A stretch of DNA of 64,000 nt. Source: Rapana venosa (lineage: Eukaryota; Mollusca; Gastropoda; Neogastropoda; Muricidae). Numbering within the stretch: position 1 is the stretch's first letter; the number at the start of each line of letters is the position of its first letter. Where the stretch lies: contig CM054145.1 of NCBI GenBank assembly GCA_028751875.1, positions 7,439,799 through 7,503,798 on the forward strand, written 5' to 3'. A program made the translations under genes and the position numbers. Under the pieces are notes generated by a model. It had not been told where the DNA came from. It searched no databases and was given only the letters and a program-made list of their open reading frames with translations. This document shows positions 35,465-45,157 of this stretch, piece after piece.

Positions 35465-35598
35465 TTCTTCTTCTTCTCTTCTTCTTCTTCTCCTTCTCTC
35501 ATCCTTCTTCATCTTCTCCTCCTCCTTCTCTTCCTTTTCCTCCTCCTTCTCCTCCTCTCCTTCATCTTCATCCTTCTTCTATCATCTCACTTCTCACC

Positions 35599-35674
<76 letters not shown>

Positions 35675-35835
35675 CGAAATAAAAGAATTGATTTGGTTTT
35701 ATCTGATTTGATCTTCTCCCCCCCCCCCTCTCTCTCTCCCCCTCACATAATACACACCACACACCTCCTCTCTCTCTCTCCCTTCCTCCTACCCCCCCCC
35801 CCCTCCCTCTCTCTCCTCTCCTCTCCTCTGTGTGT
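35258..35835. repeat. (TC)n / TTC / CT-rich microsatellite block
   Basis: Pyrimidine-only tract (TC, TTC, TCC, C runs) reaching almost to the next lectin exon, so it also provides that exon's polypyrimidine tract. Interrupted at about 35672-35720 by a short unique segment. Confidence 0.93.
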
Positions 35836-35843
35836 GCGTAAAC

Positions 35844-36075
35844 AGACAGGAGCCTATGGCTAGGAGGCACAGACGTCTTCTCAGAGGGCTACTGGACGTG
35901 GGTGGGTAGCAAGCGGCCCGTACAGGGTGGATTCACAGACTGGGCTCCGGGAGAACCTAATCACCTGGGCGGCGATTCTGCCGAGGATTGTATGATGCTG
36001 TATGCTCCGCAGGCTTTAGCCTGGAATGATATCGCCTGCTCGTCGCAAAGCCCCTTCGTCTGTGAAGTGCCGTGA
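35844..36075 (+). CDS. C-type lectin domain protein, terminal exon with 2-nt frameshift
   Basis: Acceptor 'gcgtaaacag' and stop TGA at 36073. The first part reads RSLWLGGTDVFS in the frame joined to the preceding exon. The rest, EGYWTWVGSKRPVQGGFTDW, APGEPNHLGG, EDCMMLY, AWNDIACSSQSPFVCEVP, is in a frame shifted by two bases at about 35876-35882, where 'ttctctcag' has one TC more than expected. The domain has the hallmark sugar/Ca-site EPN motif (mannose-type specificity in known lectins), the WND motif and the conserved C-terminal cysteines. The extra TC is either a sequencing or slippage error or a real disabling mutation. Everything else looks intact. Confidence 0.85.
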
Positions 36076-36140
36076 GTCAGGGTTGTTTTGTTGTTCGTTT
36101 ACGTTTGCGGTTTGTTCTTGGATGTTTTTCATGGATTTAT

Positions 36141-36425
36141 TATGTGGTCGGAGCACTCGCTTTCCCCCCAAGCCAAGGTTAAGTAGTATCGAGCGTGGTT
36201 ACCACTTGGATGGGTGACTGTTTGCGCGCCTTGGCTTGAGAACAGTCCCCCCAGTTCACCCAGCTGTCAATGGGTACCTGCCCTCTTTATGGTCAGGGAA
36301 GGTAAAGCAGCGAAGGAGAGGAGATGGGAACCGCCCTCAATATGCTGGCCCCTAAAGAAGTGAGGTCTCTGACGCCTCGCTGCCCTACGACCTTATAGGT
36401 TATGGGACACCCCTTTACCTTTCTT
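36141..36425 (+). mobile_element. SINE A (tRNA/5S composite)
   Basis: From 'tgtggtcggagcactcgctt' through the 5S-like 'ccacttggatgggtgactg' and the conserved 'gcggaaggtaaagcag'-type body to 'ggttatgggacacccc'. Slightly 5'-truncated. Confidence 0.9.
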
Positions 36426-36597
36426 TCTTTCGTTTTTGTTTTTTGAGTTCAGATTTTCAGTTTTTTTTCCATTGTGCAACTACGAAGTAATCAAATAACA
36501 TCCGTAGGCTAAGGAGTACTGAAGTGGGAATCTTTGCTTTCCTATTGCTGTTGTGATGGATGGACATGAACTGAGCATTTATTTATTTACTTTATTT

Positions 36598-36715
36598 TAT
36601 TTTATTTCGAGGATAATGGAATAAACACTCGTGTGCTCTTTTTTACATCTGGTCCCCGTGTGTTTGTGGTTTTTGTAAATTTTGTTATCTGTTTCCGTTG
36701 GCACACAATGGCTTG
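36598..36715 (-). mobile_element. SINE tail-1/body fragment, family 1 (antisense)
   Basis: 'cgaggataatggaataaaca' followed by 'ggtccccgtgtgtttgtggt' and 'ccgttggcacacaatggc'. Cut off before the central block by a (TG)/(GC) microsatellite. Confidence 0.8.
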
Positions 36716-36795
36716 TGTGTGTGAGTGTGTGTATGCTCGCGCGCGCGCGCGTGCGCGTGCGCGTGCGTGCATTTGTGTGTTTGTTTGTTTGTTTT
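36716..36795. repeat. TG / CG dinucleotide tract
   Basis: Includes 'cgcgcgcgcgcgtgcgcgtg', an alternating purine-pyrimidine stretch of the kind that favours Z-DNA. Confidence 0.85.
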
Positions 36796-36857
36796 GGGGT
36801 GGGGGTGTTTACTTCTTCTTTTACTTATTTTGTTGTATTTTGTGTTTGTTTATTTTT

Positions 36858-36960
36858 CTTGCTTGAAACGCTCAGACAGCACCTATTGTTGCCTGTCATA
36901 TGAGTTAAAATGCGTGGCGCTGCCGTTAAGCGCCTGACAAGGCTCGCATGCTACTCTACT
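36858..36960 (-). repeat. dispersed repeat D, distal fragment (antisense)
   Basis: 'acgctcagacagcacctatt' ... 'gccgttaagcgcctgacaag', the reverse complement of the 3' end of repeat D at 48360-48460. Confidence 0.75.
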
Positions 36961-37124
36961 CGCTCGCAATTTTAATTGTGTATTTTTTCTCTGTTTCAGA
37001 TTGGACTAGTGGTCAGTGTACAAGCTCCCTTCAGAAACACATAGGCCTTCAGTCTGCTTTCTGGATGATGTTTTACTGATGTAACATCGTGTTGTTGGTT
37101 TTTTTTTCAAATTTATTTTCATTT

Positions 37125-37210
37125 ATTCTTTTTTTGCTTAGATAATGGTATAAGCATTCATGTGCTTTAAAAAATTTTTTTTTTCCTGCATCCAGTCCCT
37201 GTGTGCTGCT
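37125..37210 (-). mobile_element. SINE tail-1 fragment, family 1 (antisense)
   Basis: 'gataatggtataagcattca' then 'gcatccagtccctgtgtg'. Only the tail module. Confidence 0.65.
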
Positions 37211-37344
37211 CTGAAGGAGACTTTCAGACTTACTGTTGACAAAGATATCATGAAGAAACATTGAAGTTGAAAACAAAAGAAAAGAAATGAAAAAAAGATG
37301 TCTTGAACGTTTGTCAGAATTGTGTGGCGGTGTTTTTTTCCAGT

Positions 37345-37575
37345 GCATGAGTGAGAGAGAGTGTGTGTGTTTGTGTGTGTGTGTGCGTGTGTGAGAGAGA
37401 GAGAGAGTGTGTGTTTGTGTGTGTGTGTGTGCGAGAGAGAGAGTGTGTGTGTGTGTGGAAGCGTTTGTGTGAGTGAGTGTGTGTGAGACAGAGTGTTTGT
37501 GTAAGCGTTTGTGTGTGTGAGTGTGTGTGTGGTGAGAGAGAGAGAGAGTGTGTGTGTGTGGAAGCGTTTGTGTGA

Positions 37576-37610
<35 letters not shown>

Positions 37611-37716
37611 TGTTTGTGTAAGCGATTGTGTGTGTGAGAGAGAGAGAGAGAGTGTGTGTGTGTGTGTGTGGAAGCGTTTGTGTGAGTGTCTGTGTGTGTG
37701 TGAGAGAGAGTGTGTT

Positions 37717-37796
<80 letters not shown>
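37345..37796. repeat. compound (TG)n/(GA)n microsatellite
   Basis: Alternating TG and GA blocks with a recurring 'gtgtggaagcgtttgtgtga' motif (about 37455, 37557, 37668), so a higher-order tandem unit of roughly 100 bp is embedded. Ends in a (GA)n run of about 58 bp. Confidence 0.93.
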
Positions 37797-37799
<3 letters not shown>

Positions 37800-37861
37800 C
37801 ATGGCTGAGACATATGGCACAGCTTTTGCTTAAGTCAGCATTGGTACCAGTAGTAGTATTT

Positions 37862-37972
37862 CTACATTCTTCTTCGTGGGACGCTCAGACAGCAACTATT
37901 GTTGTCTGTCATATGAGCGAAAATGCGTTGTGCTGCCGTTAAGCGCCTGACAAGTCAGGCCCAGCACATCCG
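37862..37972 (-). repeat. dispersed repeat D, distal fragment (antisense)
   Basis: 'cttcgtgggacgctcagaca' ... 'cttaagcgcctgacaagtca'-type sequence matching the 3' end of the plus-strand copies at 48140 and 57150. Confidence 0.75.
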
Positions 37973-37990
37973 ACTTCATCGTGGGGAGAA

Positions 37991-38085
37991 AATAGTTATC
38001 TAAGTATTTCGGGGAGGGGGTGGGGGAGGGCAGGAGAATTTATTTATTTATTTATTTATTCTTTTATATCGAGGATAATGGAATA
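37991..38085. repeat. long direct repeat, left copy (95 bp)
   Basis: From 'aatagttatctaagtatttc' through a G-rich run and (TTTA)n to 'atcgaggataatggaata'. The same sequence is at 39237-39329 and brackets the rearranged LINE fragment. Its distal part is SINE tail-1 sequence. Confidence 0.92.
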
Positions 38086-39236
38086 TCTATTTGGTTGTGG
38101 TGTTCTCCATTTGGGCTATGCCATGTCCATTTTCTGGATTTCTTGTGTGGGCCAAGTGTATTCACTAGCTGGAGGTGGTTGTTACTGGCAAACTCCAGGA
38201 GTCTCAAGCCTCTTTCATTTGATTGGTTATTACAATGTGGCCCACAAACGCCCTCCCAGTCTTTCCATGCATCTTCTCCTACCTTGGCGTTCCAGTCGCC
38301 TTGCACAACGAGGATGTCTTTCTTGGGTGTTTGATTCAGAACCTCTTGTAGCTGGTCATAAAATTCTTCTACGGCTTCATCTGTGCAGTCTGATGTAGGG
38401 GCGTATGCCTGTACTACAGTTATGTTAAAGGGGGTTGCTCTCAGGCGGATGGTAATAAGTCTGCTGGACACAGGCTGACAGCTCATGACGGTGTTCACGG
38501 TGTCTTTGTGAACGAGAAACCCCACGCCGTGTTCATGTTTATCCTGTTTTCCACTGTAGTATAATTTGTGGTCTTCCTGGGTCGTTGTTTCTCCCATGTT
38601 TTTCCACCTGACTTCGCAGAGCCCAAGGATGTGCCAATGATATCTGGACATCTCATGTGTCAGTTCTTCCACTTTGCCTGCAGCTCTTAGTGTTCGTACA
38701 TTCCATGTGCCAATGATGGTGTTGTGTCTGGCACGAATTTTGCTGCGTTTTACATCAGTAGCATACTTTCGACATCTGTCCTGATGAGCAACAGAAGGCG
38801 CGGTCCTTGGTAACCCGGGCGACGACCGATCCGGTATGGAGATTCTGGCTGTCTTTGTCATAGGTGTGTCTTGGGCAAATCAAACCTGGCGGAGCCCATC
38901 CCTCTCCAGGTCGGATTTTTTGGTTGGGTTTACTCCCCACATGTGGCAGGTGGTACTGGGTTACATGGTTACCAGTAGCAGAGGGATTCTCTGACCTGAC
39001 CACAAGAATCAGGAAGTCCATGACGGAGGCAAAAGAGAAATGGATCGGTGAACAGTGCCAAGACATTGAAGAGAACATCAAGAAAAGCAATAGCAAGAAA
39101 GCATATCAGCTGGTGAAAGACCTGACTAGCACGAAACAGAGAAAAGGTTTAACAATCCAAGACAAAAATGGGAAGTGTCTCACTGACGACCAGGATATTC
39201 TGAACAGATGGACAGAATACTGCTCCGACCTGTATA
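38086..39236. mobile_element. inverted (twin-primed type) LINE fragment between long direct repeats
   Basis: 38861-38086 (minus) encodes an APE-type endonuclease of an RTE-like LINE: NTIIGTWNVRTLRAAGK, LGLCEVRWKNMGE, VVQAYAPTSDCTDE, VVQGDWNAKVGED, TWHSPNGEHHNQID. It stops before the SDH motif. From about 38985 the plus strand encodes the linker between endonuclease and RT (MTEAKEKWIGEQCQDIEENI, KKAYQLVKDLTSTKQRK, WTEYCSDLY). A 5' segment in reverse followed by a downstream segment in sense is the twin-priming signature. Both RT and the 3' end are absent. Endonuclease domains like this are often mislabelled craniofacial development protein 2. Not a host gene. Confidence 0.85.
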
Positions 39237-39329
39237 AATAGTTATCTAAGTATTTCGGGGGGGGGGGGGGCGGGGGGGAGGGCAGGAGAATTTATTTATT
39301 TATTCTTTTATATCGAGGATAATGGAATA
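39237..39329. repeat. long direct repeat, right copy (93 bp)
   Basis: Second copy of 37991-38085, differing in the length of the G run and number of TTTA units. After it the original SINE continues ('agcacttatgtgct'). Confidence 0.92.
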
Positions 39330-39650
39330 AGCACTTATGTGCTTTTTTTTTACATCCAGTCCCCGTGTGTATGCAGTTTTTGTAAATTTTGACATCCGTT
39401 CCCACTGGCACACAATGGCCTACTCTTACGAAAAGCGGAACAGGATTTAACATGTGCGCTAGATGTTCTGCGTGTGTTCGCACACGGGGCCTCGGTTTAT
39501 AGTCTCATCCGAAGGACTTTGACATTCAGTTCGAATTTTTTGTCAAACTGGGAAGAAGGGGCGAGGCTTGAATCGAACCCAGAACCTCACGGTTTACTTG
39601 TTGGCAGGCGAACGTCTTAACCATCCTGCCACCTTCCTTCAATCAAGAAG
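39290..39650 (-). mobile_element. SINE, family 1, full length with tRNA-like head (antisense)
   Basis: On the minus strand the head (39648-39550) has an A-box-like 'ggatggttaagacg' and a B box 'gggttcgattc'. The body ('ggatgagactataaaccgag') and tail 1 follow. The tail overlaps the right long direct repeat, so this SINE was the target of the rearranged LINE insertion. Confidence 0.88.
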
Positions 39651-40107
39651 GCAGAAAATAGACGAGAAGGTCGTGACAGGAAGACAAGAAATAAGGCAGA
39701 AAAAAGAGGGATAGAAAAGAGGAAATTCCTCGAACAGAATTTCCAGAGGGTGGGGGGAGGGGGGATTGCTATTTATACTGAGAGGCCAGCCCGACCTCCC
39801 ACCCCCTTCCCGAGCATCCCCACGGGGTGGGGGGGGGGGGGGGGAGGATTACATTCATCTGAAGCCATGCTCTTGGGACCAAGGAGGAGATTGTGATAAT
39901 ACGAATGACGTGCATAATATTTTTAAAAAATATCTAAAAACGTATGATGCTTTTCCTCCCCTGTCTCTACATTTGTGTCAAAATACAGATATATTATGGG
40001 AAGAAACAGTTACGAGAGTTCGGTAATGCTGTTTCGCATAACTTTCACGACATTGAGGGGATAGTATGTCTGCGTGTTTGTGTTGAAGGCATGAATGCAA
40101 ACGTTGA
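39651..40107. other. no gene; G-rich runs
   Basis: Two G-rich tracts (39748-39766 and 39827-39847). No coding or family match. Confidence 0.4.
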
Positions 40108-40420
40108 GACTAGTCCTTCCGATGAGACTATAAATCTGGAGCCCCGTGTCTGAACGCACGCAGAACAGCTTGCGCACACATTAAAAAACCGTTCCGTGTT
40201 TTGGAGGAGAAGGCCATCCGTAGGCTACTGGTAGGAACGGATGATAGTATATATATTTTCTTTTCAAAATGCATGTACACAGGTGTCGTGTTAAGACACC
40301 ATCCCTTAAGTCGGAATGTGGGTACCTAAATGGTGTGTGTGTGTGTATGGGAGGGGGGACCGGTCGCATATATAAAAATCTTACCATTGGTGACCCTCGG
40401 ACTTCTAGCAGAGGAACAAT
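40108..40420 (+). mobile_element. SINE, family 1 body with tail 2 (sense)
   Basis: Body from 'ccttccgatgagactataaa' followed not by tail 1 but by the tail-2 module: 'gacaccatcccttaagtcgg', 'ggtacctaaatggtg', 'atcttaccattggtgaccct', 'ctagcagaggaac'. The head is missing. Confidence 0.85.
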
Positions 40421-40924
40421 ATTTAAAAAAACAACCCCAATCCCCCAAAACAACAACAACGTGCACGCACGCATGCACACACACAAAGATTTAGCAAAAC
40501 AAGGTGCCTCTGATTGCAGCATTGAAACGTTTGATTCTAATCTCGCATTGTCGTCGCTTGAAATTAATGCAAACTTTATTAATTGTATGCATTCGAAAAT
40601 GAAGAAAACCCACTTTGAAAATATTTCTTGCTTATGGAAAATAGAAATTGTAATATAAAAACTGAGGCTAAACGCATGGAATACCAAATATTCTAAAAAT
40701 GTGACATGTTGCTGTTCTCAATGCCTTTCAACCCACCCTTTATTGTTTGATTGCCCAATCCTTACTGACCTGTTTAAAAGGAGAGGAATAGATATGCATA
40801 AAAAAAATATGCCACTGTTCAAGAAGTTTTATGTGACTCTCAGCAGTTCATAACATCAGTTGCTGAGGTTATATATTCTTCCCCAGTTAGACCTCTACTG
40901 TACTTATTTGTGAGTATATAAATA
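40421..40924. other. no gene seen
   Basis: AT-rich; no supported exon or repeat-family match apart from short CA runs at about 40460-40485. Confidence 0.35.
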
Positions 40925-41445
40925 AAATGCTTATAGAAATCTGAACAATGTGTGGAAATCGTCCCAGTACAGCACCAGAACCAAACTAAGACTATACCAG
41001 AGCTGTGTACTTTCCACCCTTTTATACGGCTCGGAGTGCTGGAGGATGACTGAAAGTGACATCGACAAACTATCCACATTCCACACGAAGAATCTCGGAA
41101 GAATCTTGGCATCTTCTGGCCTGAGACCATCTCCAACCAAGAACTTTTTGCCCATTGCAACCAAGAAAGCATGGACAACATCATCATGCATAGGGGATGG
41201 ATAGGGCATATCTGCCGTCGGGAACAGGGAAACATCGCCCGAACAGCCCTCCACTGGACACCAGAGGGAAAACGCAAACGAGGACGACCCAAGAACACTT
41301 GGCGTCGGACTGTCGAAACAGAGCTGAAGACCTTCCAACATACCTGGGGAACCATTCGGAAGCTGGCCCAGGACAGACAGGAGTGGAGAACATTTGTTGC
41401 TGCCCTACGTGCCAATAAGGCACAAAGGCATTGATGATGATGATA
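40925..41445 (+). mobile_element. RTE-clade LINE, 3' fragment
   Basis: Encodes the same C-terminal region as the copy at 15347-16320: SSQYSTRTKLRLYQSCVLST, LLYGSECWRM, then, after frame changes near 41100-41190, GWIGHICRREQGNIARTALH, GRPKNTWRRTVETEL and RQEWRTFVAALRANK, stop near 41434. Ends in (GAT)n at 41434-41445. Strongly 5'-truncated. Confidence 0.88.
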
Positions 41446-41458
41446 TAAATATTCATAC

Positions 41459-41459
<1 letters not shown>

Positions 41460-41496
<37 letters not shown>

Positions 41497-41556
41497 TTGG
41501 TTTGAATGCGGGTGTGTCCTTATCACCAAGTAATGAAAGGACATTAAACAAAAAAC

Positions 41557-41595
<39 letters not shown>

Positions 41596-41600
41596 TTGGG
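41460..41600. repeat. (GA)n and (CA)n microsatellites
   Basis: (GA)n at 41461-41494 and (CA)n at about 41556-41593, separated by unique sequence. Confidence 0.95.
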
Positions 41601-41997
41601 GCAGACATTTTCCCCCGACAGTAGCTCATGATTGAAATTTAATGTCAAAGTACATTGCAGCTGAGGGAGAAAGGACAGAGCAGGTCTGGCAGAGCTTCAA
41701 TGAACTGCCCTACACAATGAAACTGAAGATGAGATATGTTCATGAAATCAGTGATACATACACAATTATCATTTAGGCCTATCCAAGAGACCTTTATTAT
41801 CTTGTCAATTTATAATCCCTGTTCCGATAGTTTCGATACTGATATACGGAGTATGTGTACATTACGATGTGATTTGTGATCCCATCAACCCGGAAGCACA
41901 GCTTTTGCAAGTTTTCTGAGCTTTTTTTTTTCATCCAGAGGTATAAGGAATTGACTTCAAAGCGCATTTTGGATAAATAAATCCGTAATGACCAAAT
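41601..41997. other. no gene seen
   Basis: No exon or family match. Bounded on the right by the insertion of repeat E. Confidence 0.35.
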
Positions 41998-42007
41998 TAT
42001 TATTTTT

Positions 42008-42869
42008 TTTTTTTGGGGGGGGGGGCTGCCTCATCTTCTGACGACCCCCGTCCTACTGTTCCCACGCCGCTCATTCCAATCTCCCCGCCACAACCACACC
42101 CAGATTTGCTATGTCTCATCCTCAGGGTCGGAAGTCCACAGGGAGCCCATCACTATCAGGCCGCCGTAGGGCCACCAGCCAGAGGGGCCCTGCACTGCTG
42201 CTGGGACACTTTGGTGGTGTTCAGTGGTGCCTGTTCTGAGCTAACATACGCAGGACACCACCTACTAAGCCCCCTAATAACGACAGTATTAGCTCAGTCG
42301 CGGAGCCAGACTGAGTGAGTTGCCCACGCGAGGTGGCAACCACCACAACGTCCCTCCAACGACCGTCCCCCGCGAACCTCCAACCCCAAAGGCTTTGACA
42401 CAAACTCACCACAGGCACAGAAGTGTATGGGCAAACCGAATCTGAGGTCACCATGAGACCAGAGAAACTGGGACCACCGAATCGGAGGCAATTTTTTTTT
42501 AATGCATGATGATTAATGACAATGAGGATGACGTAATGATGCTGCTGTGGAAGTGCATATGCTTTGAGACTACTTGACAGGGTGTACTCTACGCTTACTA
42601 TCATAATATATCCCGGCGTCAACCGGGCCCGAGAGATACAGACACCTGCAGTGTTGGTCAGGTAATTTGAGCAACACTCTCAAACTCGCATCCGTTAAGT
42701 GGATGAAGCTCGACTGTGTGGTCCCAGTCTTCCCACTGAGCCCACAGCACACTCACTCTGGGTAGGAGCCGGCCGGAGTCCGAAAAATCCCTATGACTCT
42801 TATGGGAATCGAACCCGCGACCTTCCAGTCCGTAACCCAAGGCGCTAACCACTGCGCCATGGCGGCTGG
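42008..42869 (-). mobile_element. repeat E, about 0.86-kb tRNA-headed retroposon (antisense)
   Basis: On the minus strand it begins at 42869 with a tRNA-like head: A box 'tggcgcagtggttagcgcc' and a perfect B-box 'ggttcgattcc' (near 42815). It ends with the complement of 'gctgcctcatcttc' and a poly-A run. 10-bp T/A-rich duplications 'tattattttt' at 41998-42007 and 42870-42879 suggest retroposition. Two other copies exist here (43181-43785 and 52335-53172). No protein is encoded, so it is a non-autonomous element, unusually long for a SINE. Confidence 0.85.
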
Positions 42870-42971
42870 TATTATTTTTCTTTTTTGTTTATTAGCACAA
42901 CATTTAAATTCAGGTAGATTGTATTACATTTTTGTCTGATACTGTAATGATTATAGTCCTCGTTTTCCTCC

Positions 42972-43180
42972 AGATAAGTTAAACAGCGTGGAGTGTGGTT
43001 ACCACTTGGATGGGTGACCGTTTGCGCGCCCTGGCTTGAGTACAGTCCCCCCAGTTCACCCAGCTGTAAATGGGTACATGCCCTCTTTAGGGTCAGGGAA
43101 GTAAAGCAGCGAGGGAGAGGAGATAGGCGCCGCCCTCAAAATGCTGGCCCCTAGAAAAGTGAGGTGTCTGTATCTCTCGG
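42972..43180 (+). mobile_element. SINE A (tRNA/5S composite), both ends truncated
   Basis: Starts in the 5S-like part ('gttaaacagcgtggagtgtg', 'ccacttggatgggtgaccg') and stops at 'aagtgaggtgtctg', where repeat E begins. The A-box head and the tail are missing. Confidence 0.88.
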
Positions 43181-43776
43181 GCCTGGTTGAGGGATATATT
43201 AATTTTTGATAGGAAGCATAGGGTAGGGCCTACAGTCTCAAAGCAAAGCAACTCCATAGCAGCACCACTACATCATCACCATCATTGATCGTCATGCAAT
43301 AAAAGAAAGTTGTTGCTGATTCTGTGGCTCTGGTTGCTCTGGTCTCATGGTGACTTCAGATTTGGTTTTCGAGTACGCTGTACCTGTGTTGAGTTTGTGT
43401 CAAAGGCCGTCGGGGTTGATGGTTCACAGTAGGAGAAGGTTGTTGAAGGGATGTTGTGGTCGTTGCCACCACGGGCATATAGGTCAGTCTGGCTCCGCGA
43501 CTGAGCTAATACTGTTGTCAGTAGGGGGCCTTGTAGATGGTGTCCTGCGTATGTTAGCTCATAACAGGCACCACTGAATATCACCAAAGTGACTCAGCAG
43601 CAGTGCAGGGCCCCTCTGGCTGGTGGCCCCATGGCTGCCTGACATTGATAGCCTCCCTGTGGACTTCTGACCCTGAGGATGGGACGTAATACATCTGGGT
43701 ATGTGGAGAGATTGAAACCAGCAGTATGGGAGCAGCAGGACAGGAATGTCACAGAAGATAGGCACCCCACCCCCAC

Positions 43777-43785
<9 letters not shown>
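43181..43785 (+). mobile_element. repeat E, 5'-truncated copy (sense)
   Basis: Begins 'tctgtatctctcgggcctgg', runs 'gtctcatggtgacttcagat' ... 'caggcaccactgaatatcac' ... 'ggtggccccatggctgcctg' ... 'ctgaccctgaggatgggacg', i.e. the reverse complement of 42008-42640. Head absent. Joined directly to the preceding SINE A. Confidence 0.85.

Positions 43786-43839
<54 letters not shown>
43780..43839. repeat. (GA)n microsatellite
   Basis: Uninterrupted GA run of about 58 bp. Confidence 0.95.
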
Positions 43840-43844
<5 letters not shown>

Positions 43845-43935
43845 TGAATCTTTATTTTTCAAGGGTAACAGAATAAGCATGCGCATACTTTTTTCATCCG
43901 CCCTTGCCCTGATTAAGGACTATCAACAAAACAGG
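43840..43935 (-). mobile_element. LINE/SINE 3'-end remnant (antisense)
   Basis: 'tctttatttttcaagggtaa' followed by 'ataagcatgcgcatac' and 'ttttttcatccgcccttgcc', similar in layout to the antisense 3' ends at 50880 and 62868. The owner element is uncertain. Confidence 0.45.
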
Positions 43936-44171
43936 TAAAAATCTTACTACAACAACGACAACGTGATTTTCAAAGAAAAAACCCCTTACATTACATAATC
44001 CCTGACTTGAACATTAATTTCAAAAGATACATAGATTTTTTTTTTGAGAAAAGAAATATGCTGATAAACATATAATTCTCAAATAAATCAAACATTAACA
44101 TGAAAACTGATACACTGATTATAATTAGGTAATATGGATAAAATAAAATAGAGGGGAGACAGCAAGAAGCA
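43936..44171. other. no feature seen
   Basis: AT-rich; no match to families seen elsewhere. Confidence 0.35.
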
Positions 44172-44177
44172 AGAGAG

Positions 44178-44241
<64 letters not shown>
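44172..44241. repeat. (GA)n microsatellite
   Basis: GA run of about 65 bp with a single interruption (gagagagagg). Confidence 0.95.
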
Positions 44242-45150
44242 ATTCCAGGTTACATCAACATAAAAATAAACCAGATATCAAATTCTGTTAAAGCATCCTC
44301 ACCAAAAGCCTTAAAAAAACCAAAACCCTATCAATAAAGATATCAAGGTAAGTTACAAAATATCAAGGAGCCTGATATATACCAGTTTTTAACAGCCCCG
44401 CCAGCAACAGCATCAATACAATTCAGAGTTAGGCAAATCAATTTAAACACACTCAGTACATTTCCAAGAGGCATGGTATATTGATTGAAGATGGATAGCA
44501 ATATTGTATGCTTTTTGGACAATGAGAGAGAGAGAGGTTTATGGTCAGAACTGAAAAAGTATTCAGTTTTGTCAGTTCAGTTACACATAAGCGTTAGGTT
44601 CCAGGTAACGTAGTATTTGAATGGGAGACAGAAAAATGTTTGGTTTCCATGCTGCACATCGAGGTGTCTCTTGCTCTTATTGAGTCTGCATCAGCGCAGA
44701 CATGTATGTTTATCAATGTATGTATGTATGTATGTACGTACGTACGTACGTACGTACATACGTGTGTATGTATGTATATGGAAAGATTATTATTGTTATT
44801 AGAATAATATGCTTGTGTGTTTGGTAGTTCTGTTTGTCTCTGTATTTCCCTCGGTGACCATGTTTCTATACACAGTTATGTATGATTCAGAAAGGGGATG
44901 TTGGTAATGATGATACTGATCTTGTTTTTGCTCTAGATAATAAGTTTTAAAATATTGTGTGTGTGTGTTTTGTTTGCTTGTTTGTTGTTGTTGTTCTTGG
45001 TGGTTTGTGTCCTTGTGTGTACAATGCAATATAATGCAAAATAACAGTACAATACAATACGATACATTACAATGCAATATAATTCAAAAGAACACGGTAC
45101 AACACAACACTATACGATACATAACAACAAACACTAAACTACACTATCTT
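44242..45150. repeat. unique sequence with tetra- and pentanucleotide arrays
   Basis: Contains (ATGT)n passing into (ACGT)n at about 44715-44775, a perfectly self-complementary tetranucleotide run. It also contains a degenerate 'acaatacaatac'-type array at 45028-45135 and a GTT run at about 44983. No coding segment was recognised. Confidence 0.7.
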
Positions 45151-45157
45151 TATCTAT

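Noticed and set aside
37073..37820. Ser-Leu / Thr-His rich open frames
   Set aside because: Encoded by GA/TG microsatellites. Similar frames at 33.3-35.8 kb, 54.9-55.2 kb and 62.3-63.1 kb were rejected for the same reason.
38064..38861. Host gene encoding a craniofacial development protein 2-like protein
   Set aside because: The motifs (TWNVRTL, EVRW, GDWNAKVG, TWHSPNG) are those of a LINE APE endonuclease. The name is a known misannotation.
42810..42869. Genuine tRNA gene
   Set aside because: A and B boxes are present, but no complete cloverleaf with acceptor stem is evident and the same head begins other copies of repeat E. It is a retroposon promoter. The heads at 39.6, 47.7, 55.0, 55.6 and 60.4 kb were treated likewise.
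42975..43025. 5S rRNA gene
   Set aside because: Only the promoter-like half is similar to 5S rRNA, and it lies within a SINE present in many copies.
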